Shown here: one piece after another, positions 41,070-51,515 of the stretch
How the letters are laid out: every line of letters begins with the position of its first letter
How positions within the stretch are numbered: position 1 is the stretch's first letter
Program-made: the position numbers and the translations under genes
The notes under the pieces: model-generated
What the model was told of the DNA's origin: nothing
Databases searched by the model: none
What the model saw: the letters and a program-made list of their open reading frames with translations, nothing else
From: Pseudomonas sp. DTU_2021_1001937_2_SI_NGA_ILE_001
Lineage (GTDB): Bacteria > Pseudomonadota > Gammaproteobacteria > Pseudomonadales > Pseudomonadaceae
DNA length: 64,000 nt
Assembly (NCBI RefSeq): GCF_032463525.1
Contig: NZ_CP135971.1
Location: 4,776,501 to 4,840,500, forward strand
Reading direction: 5' to 3'

Positions 41070-42578
41070 TCAGAAGCGCCAGATGACGTCGACCATGGCT
41101 CGGTGCATGTAGCTGTCGACCTGGTCGTGGTAGGCGTCGCCGGGCTTGAACACACCCGCACGCAGACGGATCAGCGCCGAAGGCTCATCCACCGACTGGC
41201 TGAGAGCGGCAGGCAGCAGGCCCTGCTTGAAGTACTTGGTGACCACCAGGTCCATCTCCTGACCCAGGTCCTTGCGGCCGTCTTCCAGCGGCAGGGAACT
41301 GAAGGTGTTGGTCGGTACGCCATCGGCGTCGACCACTTCGCGGGTCGGGTTGATGCCGGCGTTGCCGATGCCCGAGTTGCCGTCCACGCGACGGAACTTG
41401 TGGTAGATCAGCGAGGCGTCGTACTCCTCGTTGAACTGCCAGGAGGCAAACAGCGAGGCGGTTTCCACGTTGGCCATCTCGCCCTGGAAGGCTTCACCGA
41501 AGCGATGGATGCGCGAGCGGGTGCCGGTCCAGTTCGAGCGGTTGCTCTCCAGGCCGTTCTGTTCGTAGTCCTTGCTGGCGCGCGCATAGGCGGCACCGAT
41601 CTGCCATTGCGGGTCCAGACGCAGGCGCACGCCCAGGTCGGTGGCCCAGCCATTGACGTTCTGGCCAACTTTCTGCCCGGCCAGGTACTGGTCGGTGGCG
41701 CTGTCGTAGTTGGCACCGATGCGGTCACGGTCACCGGTCAGCCAGGTCAGGCTGCCCCAGTAGTTGACGGTATGGGTGTTGCGATGGTTGTAGGCATCGC
41801 TGTCGACGTTCAGGCCGATCCAGGTCAGGTCGCCATTGGCGGTCTTGTCCAGGTCATCGAGCCGTTCGCCGGCGTTCTTCAACTTGCCGTCGTCGTGGCT
41901 GTGGTGGGCACGAATGCCGGCCCAGTGACCAGGGGTCCACTGATAGGCCGCAGAGCCGAACAGGTGCTGGCGGTCTTCGTCTTTGGGGTCCAGCTCGGTC
42001 AGGTCGGTGCGGTACTCGCTGAAGCGCTGGGCGGCGCCCAGTTCGGCACGCAGCAGGGTGGTGTCGAAGCTCCAGTTGACGGCCTCGATGTTGGTGTCAT
42101 GCCACTGGCCGTCGTCGTTGCGCAGACGCTGGCGACCGACCTTGAGGATCTCACCGGGGTAGGGCGTGAAGCCGCTGTAGCCGATCCAGAACTCACGCAG
42201 GGCGGCGTAGGTCTTGTCGACCTTGCGCTCGCTGGCGTTGCCGCGCGAGGTGCGGCTGCCGATCTGGCCATCGCTGTCGGTGGTGGTCTCGTCCAGCGGG
42301 TCGGTCTGAATGGTGTCGGTGGCGGTCACCACCTGGCCCATCGCGTAGCCGCTCCAGTTGCCGCGCTCGCCGTACACCCAGGGACGCAGGTCAAGGCCGA
42401 GACCGTTGACGTCGCCACCGGAGCGGGTGCCCAGGTCGCGGTCGTCTTCGCTTTGCCCGGTGATCTTCACTTCCAGGCCGAAATTCTGCTGCTCGGTCAG
42501 TGCGGCCAGAGTCGGGCATGCCCAAAGCAGGGTGAAGCCAAGGCCCATGCCGGCGGCCATCAAGGGTTTCAACTTCAT
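41070..42578 (-). CDS. algE: Alginate outer-membrane porin AlgE
   Basis: 502 residues. A signal peptide ([20 protein letters not shown]) is followed by an 18-strand anion-selective barrel ending with a C-terminal aromatic (DVIWRF). Arg-rich segments such as VGRQRLRND line the export channel in known AlgE. The start ATG overlaps the algK stop by 4 bases (ATGA), coupling porin and lipoprotein synthesis. Confidence 0.95.
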   Translation of the reverse strand: MKLKPLMAAGMGLGFTLLWACPTLAALTEQQNFGLEVKITGQSEDDRDLGTRSGGDVNGLGLDLRPWVYGERGNWSGYAMGQVVTATDTIQTDPLDETTTDSDGQIGSRTSRGNASERKVDKTYAALREFWIGYSGFTPYPGEILKVGRQRLRNDDGQWHDTNIEAVNWSFDTTLLRAELGAAQRFSEYRTDLTELDPKDEDRQHLFGSAAYQWTPGHWAGIRAHHSHDDGKLKNAGERLDDLDKTANGDLTWIGLNVDSDAYNHRNTHTVNYWGSLTWLTGDRDRIGANYDSATDQYLAGQKVGQNVNGWATDLGVRLRLDPQWQIGAAYARASKDYEQNGLESNRSNWTGTRSRIHRFGEAFQGEMANVETASLFASWQFNEEYDASLIYHKFRRVDGNSGIGNAGINPTREVVDADGVPTNTFSSLPLEDGRKDLGQEMDLVVTKYFKQGLLPAALSQSVDEPSALIRLRAGVFKPGDAYHDQVDSYMHRAMVDVIWRF

Positions 42579-44017
42579 AGTGCTTCCTCACCGTCATCTT
42601 TTTCCAGGGTCTGGATCACCAGCGCGGTCTGGCTGGCTGAAGTACCCCGGGCCTGTTGTTCGCGTTGCAGCAACTGTTGGGCAGTGGCGAGTTGTTCGGG
42701 TGGCAGCTGTTGGGCGATCTGCTGAGCCAGTTCGCCGGACTGCGGTGTCGGGTTGTGGCTCTGTGCCAGCTGGCTGAAGACCCACGCGTTGACCATGTTC
42801 GGCTTGATGCCACGGCCGCCCGAGTACAGCTGTGCCAGGGCGAAGTCGGCGCTGGCCTGGCCACCACGGGCGGCGAACAGCAGCTCGTCCACGGCTTTCT
42901 GCGGGTAGACCTGGCCCAGGTAGCCACGACGGTACAGCTGGCCCAGGTAGTAGTGCGCGGACAGCTCGGTGGGCGCGGCCTTGAGCAGATGTTGCTCGGC
43001 CTGCTGGGCATCGGCGGGCAGCAGCTTGCCTTCGTAGTAGATGCGCCCCAGCAGCAGTTCGGCGCGCGGTTGGTCGGCGGCACGGCCGTTGTCCAGGTAC
43101 TCCATCAGCTTGTCGACATCGCCCTGCTCGGGGAAGTCGTAGAGCAGCTGGGCCAGGGTGACCCAGGAAGCCGGGTAGCCGGGTGCGATCTCTTCGAGCA
43201 TTTGCTGGGCGGTCTGCGGGTCGGGCGTGCCGATCTCCGAGTTGCCCAGTACCCGCGCCACGCTGTCGACGCGCTGGGCGCCGACACGGCCGGAGGCATG
43301 CGCGCTCTTGAGCTGGTCGATCAGGGCCTTCTGCTGCTCGGCCTGGCCGCGGGTCTGGTACACGGTGGCCAGCTCGACATAGCACATGTCGGTGGTATTC
43401 AACGCCTGCTTGCAGATGGTTTCCACTTCGTCCAGGTGCTGGTCGTAGGTGCCCTGGGTGCGGTACAGAACGATCTGCGCCAGGCCCGCCTCGGCGTAGC
43501 CCTGGCTGCGCCACTGGCTGATTTTCTGCTGCGCGTTGACCTCGGGGAAGGTGTGCGGATATTGCAGATACATCAGTGCCAGGGCCAGCAGGCTGCCCGA
43601 CTCGCCATTGGCGAAGGCTTGTTGCAGCAGGCTCTCGGCTTCACGGCGCTCGGCGTCAGTGGCGTCCGGCTTGACCGCCAGCAGCTTGCCCAGGCGCGAC
43701 TGGGCGCGGGGCGACGTGGCAGCGGCAGCGCGGTAGGTGGCTTCGGCTTCCTTGAGCTTCGCCGGGTCGCCGCTGGCCACCTGGATATCGGCCAGACCGA
43801 CCTGGGCGTCGGTGTAGCCAAGCTCGGCCAGTTGCCGATAGTTGCGTTCGGCCAGAGCCGTGTCACCGTTCTGCAGGGCCTCGTTGGCCAGGCGCTGGTC
43901 CGGCAGGCCGGCACAGCCGCCGAGCCCCAGGGCCACGGCCAGGCCAAGGACCTTGGGCGTGAACCGCGTGGGGAACATCAGCGTGGGAGTCGACGGGCGT
44001 CGAAGCGCGCGGTTCAT
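42575..44017 (-). CDS. algK: Alginate secretion lipoprotein AlgK
   Basis: 480 residues with a lipobox LGLGGCAG (Cys about 35) and a long array of Sel1/TPR-like helical repeats ([51 protein letters not shown]). It anchors the periplasmic assembly to the outer membrane and helps place AlgE. The N-terminus before the hydrophobic segment is longer than usual; ATG at residue 14 is an alternative start. The gene begins 2 bases after alg44. Confidence 0.94.
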   Translation of the reverse strand: MNRALRRPSTPTLMFPTRFTPKVLGLAVALGLGGCAGLPDQRLANEALQNGDTALAERNYRQLAELGYTDAQVGLADIQVASGDPAKLKEAEATYRAAAATSPRAQSRLGKLLAVKPDATDAERREAESLLQQAFANGESGSLLALALMYLQYPHTFPEVNAQQKISQWRSQGYAEAGLAQIVLYRTQGTYDQHLDEVETICKQALNTTDMCYVELATVYQTRGQAEQQKALIDQLKSAHASGRVGAQRVDSVARVLGNSEIGTPDPQTAQQMLEEIAPGYPASWVTLAQLLYDFPEQGDVDKLMEYLDNGRAADQPRAELLLGRIYYEGKLLPADAQQAEQHLLKAAPTELSAHYYLGQLYRRGYLGQVYPQKAVDELLFAARGGQASADFALAQLYSGGRGIKPNMVNAWVFSQLAQSHNPTPQSGELAQQIAQQLPPEQLATAQQLLQREQQARGTSASQTALVIQTLEKDDGEEAL

Positions 44018-44019
44018 GG

Positions 44020-45192
44020 TTACAGACCTGCAGCCACGGCTTTATCGACCAGCCAGTTCATGGACGGGCCACGGTCGCTGACCACTTCCACTGGGCGGCC
44101 GATCAGCGAGCTGTTTAGCGACTCGTCAGGCTTGATCTGCACGCGGATGTCGGTGGACAGGTCTTTGTCGGTCAGGTTGGTGCTGCTGATCACGCGACCG
44201 GTGCGCACCTGGTCTTCGCCAGCGATCTGGAAGCTCACCGCAGTACCTGGCTTGACGTCGCGGAACTGGCGGTAAGTGAAGCGTGCTTCGACGGTGGCCG
44301 GGGTATTGCGGGGCACCAGCTGGAAGATCACCTGACCCTTGGCGGCGTACTGGCCGTCGGCGACCAGCTGGCGGGCCACGACGCAATCGCATGGGCTGGT
44401 CAGGGTGCCGCTCAGTTGCTTGCCGTACAGCTCTTCGATTTTCGTCGGCTGCAGGTCGTCGCCGGTCAGGCCGCCCTTGAGCAGTTCCAGCATGTTGGTA
44501 TCGAACGAGGCCAGCGGCGCGCCTTTCTCGGCCACCTGGTTGACCGGGATGAGGCTCTTCACGGTGCCTTCGCGCGGCATGGTCACGTCCATGCTCGGTA
44601 CGGTGACCAGGCCGGCGGAAGCGTGGCTGACGAAGTACAGGTCGTAGACGGTCTTGGCGATGAAGCCGAAGGCGCCGATACCGACCACGAAGATCCCCAG
44701 GCTGAAGCCCACGGCACGCACGCGGCCGAAGAAGCCCATCGAGCTGTCGCCGCCCTTGTTCTTGCGCGCCTTGGTGAAGTTGTCACGCTGCAGGGTCGCC
44801 AGCACTTCGCCCATGCTGACCAGGTCGCCGGCCAGGTGCGAGGTGATCAGGTGGCGCAGGGTGGAGATGTCCTGGGCGTCGAGATTCTGGAATTGCGTGC
44901 CGACACGGCCGGTCTTGCTGTCGATGGTGCGGATCTGCAGTTCGACATCCATGGACAGGCCGAGGTTGTCGATCAGGAACTGCAGGCGTGCCTTGACGAT
45001 CTCGCCGACGCGCAGCGCCGCCGGGTCGGGCGCGACGAAGCTCAGGCCACCGGCTGACAGGTCTTCGACCTTGACCACCGGGGCGTTTGGCGCACCGTTG
45101 AGCAGGCGCAGCTTGGCAGGCAGCTTGACCCGCGCATGCTGGCGCTGGGCTTCGGATTCATGCACGACATTGGCGTTCACGGCTGTATTCAT
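44020..45192 (-). CDS. alg44: Alginate copolymerase subunit Alg44 (PilZ)
   Basis: 390 residues. The N-terminal cytoplasmic PilZ domain binds c-di-GMP (RQHARVKLPAKL gives the RxxxR motif and VEDLSAGGLSF the DxSxxG motif). One membrane span lies near residues 165-190 (VGFSLGIFVVGIGAFGFIA), followed by a periplasmic HlyD-like domain. It activates the Alg8 glycosyltransferase when c-di-GMP is high. The gap to alg8 is 40 bases and to algK 2 bases. Confidence 0.95.
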   Translation of the reverse strand: MNTAVNANVVHESEAQRQHARVKLPAKLRLLNGAPNAPVVKVEDLSAGGLSFVAPDPAALRVGEIVKARLQFLIDNLGLSMDVELQIRTIDSKTGRVGTQFQNLDAQDISTLRHLITSHLAGDLVSMGEVLATLQRDNFTKARKNKGGDSSMGFFGRVRAVGFSLGIFVVGIGAFGFIAKTVYDLYFVSHASAGLVTVPSMDVTMPREGTVKSLIPVNQVAEKGAPLASFDTNMLELLKGGLTGDDLQPTKIEELYGKQLSGTLTSPCDCVVARQLVADGQYAAKGQVIFQLVPRNTPATVEARFTYRQFRDVKPGTAVSFQIAGEDQVRTGRVISSTNLTDKDLSTDIRVQIKPDESLNSSLIGRPVEVVSDRGPSMNWLVDKAVAAGL

Positions 45193-45232
45193 GGTGAGTT
45201 TTCCTGATTGATCGATTGATTCAGAGGACCGG

Positions 45233-46714
45233 TCAGACCATGGTCAGCAGCACGGCGACAAAGATGCTGCCGGCTGAAAAGGTCATGGTTCGGGACGACC
45301 AGGTGTTGAACCAGCCTTGGAAGCTGGCCATGTCGCGGCTGAGTTTGGTGTCCTGGCGAGTCCAGGACTGGCGGTCGAGGCGGAAGAACACATAGATCTT
45401 CATCAGCGCGCCGACGATCTGGTTGTAATAGAGAATCACCGGATAGGCCGGGCCGATGCGGTGCCCCGAGCAGGACAGCAACAGGGTCAGGATCAGGCGG
45501 GTGATGCCGATCCACAGCAGGTACATCAGCAGGAACTGGCCGCCGTACTTGACGCTGGCGATGATGGCCACGGTCAGGCCGAGGATCGAGGTCCACATCG
45601 ACACGCGCTGGTCGAACAGCACGATGCTGGTGAACAGCCCCAGGCGACGGATACCCAGCCCCAGGGCCCGGGAGTTCTGCCGCAGGTTGTTGCCGTACCA
45701 GCGGTACATCAGCTTGCGGCTGGCCTTGAAGAAGCTTTTCTCCGGCGGGTGCTCCACGGTGTTGATCGCGGCGTCCGGCACGTAGAAGGTGTCGTAGCCC
45801 AGGCGCATCAGGCTGAACCAGCTGGACTTGTCGTCACCGGTCAGGAAGCGGAAGGTGCCCAGGCGCCAGTGGTGCAGCGAGTCGGCTTCGACGTCGGCGA
45901 TGAATTCCGGGTCGGTGACCACGGTGGCGCGGAACATCGACATGCGCCCGGTCATGGTCAGTACGCGCTTGGACAGGGCCATCGAGCACATGTTGATGTG
46001 CCGCTGGGCGAAGCGCAGCTTGTGCCATTCGCTCATGACGTAGCCGCCCAGTACTTCGCAGAATTCGTTGGTGGTCAGGCCACCGACGTTCGGGAACAGG
46101 TGGAACCATGGCACCGTCTTGGTCACCACGCCTTCGTTGAGCACGGTGTCGCCGTCGATCACCGCCACCACTGCACGCTCGTCGGGCATGTGCCGGGAAA
46201 TGGCGCGGAAGCCGTAGGCCAGGCCGTCACGCTTGCCGGTACCGGGAATGCGCACGAAGTCGAGGGTGACGCGGTCTGGCGGATTGAGGCGTTCCCACAG
46301 GCTCTTGACCAGCAGTTCGTCGGACAGCTCCACCAGCGAGCAGACCACGGTGGTCGGCAGGCCGCAGTTGATCGCTTCCTTGATGACCGAGCTGTACACC
46401 TGGGCGGTGGTCGAGGCATCGATACGGAAGCTGGTGACCATCAGGAACACGTGCGACGGATCGGCGTCCTTGCCCAGCTTGCGCACCTTGCGGCGCAGGT
46501 GGGGGTAGACGATGTAGAGGAAAATCATGCCGCGCACGAAATGCGTGGCACCCATCGAGTAGCGCCAGATGCCGACGATACCGATGAGGAAAATGAAGTT
46601 CTTCGATTGCGAATCGAAGATGCTGGTTGGCAGCGCAGTGATCAGCGCACCCAGCAATGTCAGGTAAAACAGCCAACCGGCGGCCTGCAGAAGGCCGTTC
46701 TTGAGCCTGTCCAT
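45233..46714 (-). CDS. alg8: Alginate polymerase Alg8 (GT2)
   Basis: 493 residues. This inner-membrane glycosyltransferase polymerises GDP-mannuronate. The GT2 domain has [15 protein letters not shown] (DxD), then [17 protein letters not shown] and the acceptor-side [13 protein letters not shown]. Spans flank it at both ends ([36 protein letters not shown]). ATG 46714 is chosen because GAAGGA lies 8 bases upstream; ATG 46747 is not supported. It is 123 bases downstream of algD, with a REP element in the gap. Confidence 0.95.
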   Translation of the reverse strand: MDRLKNGLLQAAGWLFYLTLLGALITALPTSIFDSQSKNFIFLIGIVGIWRYSMGATHFVRGMIFLYIVYPHLRRKVRKLGKDADPSHVFLMVTSFRIDASTTAQVYSSVIKEAINCGLPTTVVCSLVELSDELLVKSLWERLNPPDRVTLDFVRIPGTGKRDGLAYGFRAISRHMPDERAVVAVIDGDTVLNEGVVTKTVPWFHLFPNVGGLTTNEFCEVLGGYVMSEWHKLRFAQRHINMCSMALSKRVLTMTGRMSMFRATVVTDPEFIADVEADSLHHWRLGTFRFLTGDDKSSWFSLMRLGYDTFYVPDAAINTVEHPPEKSFFKASRKLMYRWYGNNLRQNSRALGLGIRRLGLFTSIVLFDQRVSMWTSILGLTVAIIASVKYGGQFLLMYLLWIGITRLILTLLLSCSGHRIGPAYPVILYYNQIVGALMKIYVFFRLDRQSWTRQDTKLSRDMASFQGWFNTWSSRTMTFSAGSIFVAVLLTMV

Positions 46715-46745
46715 CAAAGAATCCTTCGGAAGAGTTGCAAGGTTC

Positions 46746-46835
46746 AAGCGGCAAGCCGCGAGTCGGGAGCCAGTGGCTCCGGACCCGGGCTTGATGCTGA
46801 CAACTTGAAGCTTGTCGCTTGCAGCTTGCCGCTGG
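46746..46835. repeat. REP-type repeat between algD and alg8
   Basis: AAGCGGCAAGCCGC at 46746 and AGCTTGTCGCTTGCAGCTTG from 46809 are the two halves of a P. putida-like REP. The same 14-base head recurs at 52909 after the PhoH gene, and AGCTTGTCGCT recurs at 52957. Confidence 0.65.
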
Positions 46836-46837
46836 GT

Positions 46838-48154
46838 TTACCAGCAGATGCCTTCGGCGCGGCCGTGCTCGTGGGTCGGCTTGGACATGAAGCCCACCAG
46901 GTCGACGACACGCTTGCCTTCTGGCGCCTTGTCGGCCAGGGCGCGGAAGCGCTCGTCACCGTTACCGAGGATGATGACGTCGGAGTTGTTGATGACTTCG
47001 TCGAAGTCGGCGTTGAGCAGGGACGACACGTGAGGAATCTTCGATTCGATGTAGTCCTTGTTCGCACCGTGAACGCGGGCGTATTCGACGTTGCTGTCGT
47101 AGATGCTCAGCTCGAAGCCCTTGCCGATCAGCATCTCGGCCAGTTCAACCAGCGGGCTTTCACGCAGGTCGTCGGTACCGGCCTTGAAGCTCAAGCCCAG
47201 CAGGCCGACCTTGCGGGTGTCGTGGCTGGCGACGATGTCGAAGGCGTTCTGTACCTGGGAAACGTTGCTGCGCATCAGCGAGTTGAGCAGTGGGGCTTCC
47301 ACGTCCAGGCTGCTGGCGCGGTAGGTCAGGGCACGAACGTCTTTTGGCAGGCAGGAACCGCCGAAGGCGAAGCCTGGGCGCATGTAGTACTTGGAGAGGT
47401 TCAGTTGCTTGTCCTGGCAGACCACTTCCATCACTTCACGACCATCGACGCCGACGGCCTTGGCGATGTTGCCGATCTCGTTGGCGAAGGTCACCTTGGT
47501 GGCGTGCCAGACGTTGCAGGTGTACTTGATCATTTCGGCGACGGCGACGTCCTTGCGGATGATCGGCGCGTCGAGTTCTTCGTAGAGGGACTGCAGCAGG
47601 TCACCGGAGGTCTTGTCGAATTCCCCGATGACGGTCATCGGCGGATGGTCGTAGTCCTTGATCGCGGTGCTTTCACGCAGGAATTCCGGGTTGACCGCCA
47701 CGCCGAAGTCGACGCCGGCCTTCTTGCCCGAGCAGTCTTCCAGGATCGGGATGACCACGTTGGCGACGGTGCCTGGCAGCACGGTGCTGCGCACCACGAC
47801 GGTGTGGCGCGAGGCCTTGTCGCGCAGCACGTAACCGATTTCACGGCAGACCGATTCGATGTATTCCAGACCCAGATCGCCGTTCTTCTTGCTTGGCGTG
47901 CCGACGCAGATCATCGACAGGTCGGTGTCGCGGATGGCTTCGGAGAAGTCGGTCGTACCGCGCAGTTTGCCGGTGCGGATACCTTGTTCCAGAAGTTCGC
48001 CCAGACCGGGTTCGACGATGGGGGACTTGCCGCTGTTGATCAGGGCGATCTTGTCGGCGGAGATGTCCACGCCCACTACATCATGACCCCGTGCAGATAG
48101 GCATCCGGCACAGACTGCACCGACATAACCCAAACCAAAAATGCTGATACGCAT
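46838..48154 (-). CDS. algD: GDP-mannose 6-dehydrogenase
   Basis: 438 residues. It makes GDP-mannuronic acid in the committed step of alginate synthesis. The N-terminal NAD motif is FGLGYVGAVCAGCLSARGH, the catalytic Cys is in FAFGGSCLPKDVRAL (about residue 268), and the C-terminal UDP-binding-type domain follows (SPLVELAEMLIGKGFELSIY). A GAGGAGA site precedes ATG 48154. It is the first gene of the operon, and its long upstream region probably carries the AlgU-dependent promoter described separately. Confidence 0.96.
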   Translation of the reverse strand: MRISIFGLGYVGAVCAGCLSARGHDVVGVDISADKIALINSGKSPIVEPGLGELLEQGIRTGKLRGTTDFSEAIRDTDLSMICVGTPSKKNGDLGLEYIESVCREIGYVLRDKASRHTVVVRSTVLPGTVANVVIPILEDCSGKKAGVDFGVAVNPEFLRESTAIKDYDHPPMTVIGEFDKTSGDLLQSLYEELDAPIIRKDVAVAEMIKYTCNVWHATKVTFANEIGNIAKAVGVDGREVMEVVCQDKQLNLSKYYMRPGFAFGGSCLPKDVRALTYRASSLDVEAPLLNSLMRSNVSQVQNAFDIVASHDTRKVGLLGLSFKAGTDDLRESPLVELAEMLIGKGFELSIYDSNVEYARVHGANKDYIESKIPHVSSLLNADFDEVINNSDVIILGNGDERFRALADKAPEGKRVVDLVGFMSKPTHEHGRAEGICW

Positions 48155-48486
48155 CGCACTCTCCTCGATTGTTCACGCCATAAGTTGGCTGGATATAAAC
48201 TTTGGCCAGCAGCTGCCACACGTCACGCAGCGACGGCTTATTTAAGCCGTGCAACTAACGGAGGCATGTTTAATAGGTGAGTTGCCGAATAGGGCGCCGC
48301 TCACTCAACTGACATCAAATACGAACGGCAAGTATCCGGCCCGAGCGGGCGGGGGTCTTGCTCTGAGATTTGTGTATCACCTTGCGAAGGCGCTCAGCAG
48401 CCCATGTGATCAGAAAACCCTTGATTCAGAGCCTCGGGCATTGCTGTCTTGTCCTGTCTGGAGCATTCCTTCGACACACGTCATGG

Positions 48487-48514
48487 TCAGATTAACCAAC
48501 TTTGGTGTGATTCC
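48487..48514 (-). promoter_or_regulatory. algDp: Candidate AlgU (sigma-22) promoter of algD
   Basis: On the minus strand GGAATCA, 16 bases, then TCTGA. The -10 matches the AlgU consensus GAACTT-N16/17-TCTGA exactly, and the -35 agrees at GGAA only. Transcription would start near 48481, giving a leader of about 325 bases; known algD leaders in Pseudomonas are similarly long. Confidence 0.5.
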
Positions 48515-48940
48515 TTATTCGATGCACAACAGCGATTTGTTAGTAGTCTGCAATGTCATCGAACGAGTCCGGTAATAACTTCATCAGCTTCTCTTCCTTG
48601 TGTAAGCCATCGCCTACATGAAGGGCGAGAATTGTTACGCGATGTAGGAGCCTGGGTGTTACGAAATAGTTCCGGGCCGCTCGTCCTCTTTTTGGGAATT
48701 TTTCACATCGCGGCGCGCGTCGAGCTAGTTGCAAAATGATGGCAGATCTGGGAGGCGCCCTTGTGTGGCGGGGGTTTTCGCTAGTTGGATGCTTAGTTGC
48801 CAGCATCGGAGTAGGGCAGGATGCCAGCTTGTAAAAAAATCGTTTTTTTTTGCGGAACTCGGTGAACGTTACATGTTGATGATGGAATTGACTTGTTTAT
48901 GGCGCCAGAAATACGGCGAAGCGTTACAGCGAGTTGACAG

Positions 48941-48971
48941 CGGCCGGCGCAGCGAGGGGCTGCACCGGCCG
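48941..48971 (-). terminator. Stem-loop after yaaA
   Basis: CGGCCGGCGCAGC and GCTGCACCGGCCG pair with one mismatch around 5 bases, just after the yaaA stop. No T run. Confidence 0.5.
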
Positions 48972-48975
48972 ACGA

Positions 48976-49755
48976 TCAGGCGTCGGGGGTATCGCGCAGG
49001 AATACCAGCTTGTCGGGCGAGGACTGTTCGGCACTGTAGTAGTAGCCCTGCACGTCGAAGCGCTTGAGCGCCTCGGGAGAGTCGATGCGCTGGTCGATCA
49101 CGAAGCGGGCCATCATGCCGCGGGCCTTCTTGGCGTAGAAGCTGATGATCTTGTACTGACCGTTCTTGAAGTCTTTGAACTCGGTGTCGATGACCCGGGC
49201 CTTGAGGGCGCTGCGCTTGACCGCCGAGAAGTATTCGGTGGAGGCGAGGTTGAGCAGCAGGTCGTCACCCTGTGCGGCCAGCGCCTGGTTCAGCCATTCG
49301 CTGATTCGCGTGCCCCAGAAGGCGTAGAGGTCCTTGCCGCGGGCATTGGCCAGGCGGGTGCCCATTTCCAGACGGTAGGGCTGCATCAGGTCCAGGGGGC
49401 GCAGCAGTCCGTACAGGCCCGAGAGCATGCGCAGGTGCTTCTGCGCGTAGTCCAGGCCAGCGTCGTCGAGGGTTTCGGCGTCCAGGCCGGTGTACACGTC
49501 ACCCTTGAAGGCCAGCAGCGCCTGCTTGGCGTTGTCCAGGTCGAAGGCCGGCGTCCAGCTGCCGAAGCGCGCGGCGTTCAGGCCGGCCAGTTTGTCCGAC
49601 AGGTGCATCAGTTCGCCGATCTGTGCGGGCGTGAGTTCGCGCAGCTGGGCGATCAGTTCCTGGGAGTGGTCCAGGTACTCGGGCAAGGTATGGCGCGTGG
49701 TGGTCGGCGGGGTTTCGTAATCGAGGGTCTTGGCGGGCGAAATCACCATCAGCAT
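48976..49755 (-). CDS. yaaA: Peroxide stress protein YaaA
   Basis: 259 residues. [45 protein letters not shown] and [20 protein letters not shown] are hallmark YaaA segments. The family limits free iron and oxidative DNA damage after peroxide exposure and is reported to bind DNA. Cytoplasmic. It is divergent from the deacetylase-like gene. Confidence 0.92.
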   Translation of the reverse strand: MLMVISPAKTLDYETPPTTTRHTLPEYLDHSQELIAQLRELTPAQIGELMHLSDKLAGLNAARFGSWTPAFDLDNAKQALLAFKGDVYTGLDAETLDDAGLDYAQKHLRMLSGLYGLLRPLDLMQPYRLEMGTRLANARGKDLYAFWGTRISEWLNQALAAQGDDLLLNLASTEYFSAVKRSALKARVIDTEFKDFKNGQYKIISFYAKKARGMMARFVIDQRIDSPEALKRFDVQGYYYSAEQSSPDKLVFLRDTPDA

Positions 49756-49919
49756 GGCAGGCTCTCCTGGAATCGTCGGGGGATTCTAGGGGCTGACGAT
49801 GGCTGACTCCAGCTATGAAGGTCATAGCCACGCTACCTTCCTGACACATGAAGCGGGCGTCGAATCGGCTATAGTGCCGCGTTGAGCGGATTCGGAAGCA
49901 TGTCGAGGGAGCATTGGGT

Positions 49920-51248
49920 TTGCGTATCGTTCTGGCTGTTTGCGCGTGTCTGGTGGGGTTGAAGGTGCATGCGGCGGTGCCGGATGTCGCCTTGGTCGAT
50001 CGCAGTATCTGGCCTGAGCGCCTCGAAAGCCCGGTGCTGTTCGACGTGGCATCGCGCGCGGAAATTCTTGGCTTCGCGCATGCCTTGTGGCTCAGCGAGC
50101 AGCAGAGCGAAGAGGCGCTGAAGGCGCGCCTGGGGCTGCGCTACATCAATATGGCGTCGATCAACCTGATGCGTCATCGCCTGTGGGTACGTCTGGTCGA
50201 GAATTTCCGTCAGGCGCGCAAGAGCTGCACCGAGGACGCCAACTTCTGCGTGTACGCCCAGGACATGGAGCAACTGCGCCAGCGTGCCGAAGAGTTCAAT
50301 ATCGCCCCCGACTCCTTCTATGCCGCCTGGAGCGAGCCCAGTGCGCTGTTCCATCGGCGCTACCTGGATGAGCTGTTGTACAAGGCGGCGTTGTTTCCGC
50401 AGACCAGCAGCGAGATCGCCCGCTACAACTCTGACGAAATGAGTGGCGACGAGCTGCCCGACCGGACCTTCATGCTCAACTTCGAGGGCGGCCCCAGCGC
50501 GGCCAATGGCGATACCGACTGGCTGGCCGATTTCATGCGCCAGCAGAAGATGACCGCCACCTTCTTCGTCCAGGGCAAGTTGTTGCAGGAGCGCCTCGAC
50601 GCCAGTTCGCCCGCTGCCCTGCAGAATCTCTACCGCCAGCAATGCGTGGGTATCCAGGGCTGGGAGTACCGCTCGCACAGCCAGTGGCGCGACTGGCAAA
50701 GCTCGGTACAGCGCAGTGCCGAGCTGGTCGAGCGAGTGCTGCCGGACAACATGGTGCCGCTGTTTCGGCCGCCCTATGGGCATCGTCGACCGGACAGTGG
50801 CGAGTTCTTCCGTGCCCACAACCTGCGCGTCTCGCTGTGGACCATCGATGCCCAGGACAACCTGGGGCGCCTGAGTTCGGCGCAGATCAGCGACCGGGTG
50901 CAGACTCTGATGCTGCTGTGGCGGCGTGGCACGGTGGTGTTCCACGACTCGGGCTACCGCGCGCAGTCAGCCTTGCCGCTGCTGCTGGCCAACAGTGCGC
51001 AGAGCGAGTTGACCTGGGAGGACTGTCGCAACCTGTCGCGGCTGCAGGATCCTGAAGAAGACGAAAGCGTGCCGGAGGACGAGTTGCCGGACGACTCGCA
51101 AGAGCCGCAGCAGATGCCGGAGGAGGAACAGCCTGCCCAGGACGGGGCGCAGCCGGTGCAGCGGGTGGAGCCCAGCCAGATGCAGATGCAGGGCGCCGAG
51201 CAGGGCCCCGGTGAGGAAAAACCGGAGCAATCGGAAACGGTCAATTAG
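49920..51248 (+). CDS. Polysaccharide deacetylase-like protein with altered active site
   Basis: 442 residues. A signal peptide MRIVLAVCACLVGLKVHAA precedes a helical N-terminal part and a NodB-type barrel (about residues 185-360). The usual TFDDGPS motif reads NFEGGPS and the HS/TxxH motif reads HSQWR, so two of the three metal ligands are gone, while FRPPYGHRRP and VVFHDSG are kept. The last 75 residues are a low-complexity Glu/Gln/Pro tail. TTG 49920 is preferred (GAGGGAG 8 bases upstream) over TTG 49914. Probably periplasmic, perhaps a binding rather than hydrolytic protein. Confidence 0.8.
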   Translation: MRIVLAVCACLVGLKVHAAVPDVALVDRSIWPERLESPVLFDVASRAEILGFAHALWLSEQQSEEALKARLGLRYINMASINLMRHRLWVRLVENFRQARKSCTEDANFCVYAQDMEQLRQRAEEFNIAPDSFYAAWSEPSALFHRRYLDELLYKAALFPQTSSEIARYNSDEMSGDELPDRTFMLNFEGGPSAANGDTDWLADFMRQQKMTATFFVQGKLLQERLDASSPAALQNLYRQQCVGIQGWEYRSHSQWRDWQSSVQRSAELVERVLPDNMVPLFRPPYGHRRPDSGEFFRAHNLRVSLWTIDAQDNLGRLSSAQISDRVQTLMLLWRRGTVVFHDSGYRAQSALPLLLANSAQSELTWEDCRNLSRLQDPEEDESVPEDELPDDSQEPQQMPEEEQPAQDGAQPVQRVEPSQMQMQGAEQGPGEEKPEQSETVN

Positions 51249-51260
51249 CGAATGTAAACG

Positions 51261-51287
51261 CCTTGGCAGGGCGCGCCAAGGGCTTTT
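51261..51287 (+). terminator. Intrinsic terminator after the deacetylase-like gene
   Basis: CCTTGGC and GCCAAGG form the stem, followed by GC and TTTT, 12 bases after the stop. Confidence 0.6.
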
Positions 51288-51421
51288 CGTCATCCTGTGA
51301 AATAAACTTCAAAAAACTGTCAAAGAGCTTTTTTCTGTCATCTGTTTTGCGGTATTACCTGAGGCAGACCGCCGAAACCTGCAACACAGGTGGCGTCACA
51401 CAAGACCCATCTTGAGCTCCC

Positions 51422-51486
51422 GCTGTCCTGCCACAAGGACAGCACCCGGCGGCCTTCCCGTGGCGCGGGATCGCATCGATCCCGCG
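51422..51486 (+). promoter_or_regulatory. Tandem hairpins in the phoH leader
   Basis: GCTGTCCT/AGGACAGC (51422-51443) and CGCGGGATCG/CGATCCCGCG (51464-51486) are perfect stems just before the PhoH start. They may act as leader structures; their role is unknown. Confidence 0.4.
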
Positions 51487-51515
51487 TCGCCAGGCATCTA
51501 CAAAGGTGAGCGAGT

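Larger units (their letters stand above)
48155..48975. promoter_or_regulatory. Gene-free algD regulatory region (about 820 bases)
   Basis: No believable gene lies here. The part next to algD (48155-48480) would be the untranslated leader if the candidate promoter at 48487-48514 is right. CCGTTCGTA (minus strand, 48321-48329) resembles the core of AlgR sites but sits inside that leader. An A/T-rich block with A7 and T9 runs lies at 48834-48850. Confidence 0.6.

Noticed and set aside
45317..48100. A 927-codon open frame on the plus strand opposite alg8 and algD
   Set aside because: It lies wholly antisense to two certain genes, has low-complexity Val/Gly/His/Gln-rich sequence typical of the opposite strand of high-G+C genes, and has no ribosome site.
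48249..48575. Short open frame of 108 codons in the algD upstream region
   Set aside because: It has no ribosome site or motif and crosses the predicted promoter; codon use is unlike real genes here.
51314..51342. Possible Pho box upstream of the PhoH gene (CTGTCAA and CTGTCAT)
   Set aside because: The two half-sites are 18 bases apart instead of the required 11, so the match is not convincing.
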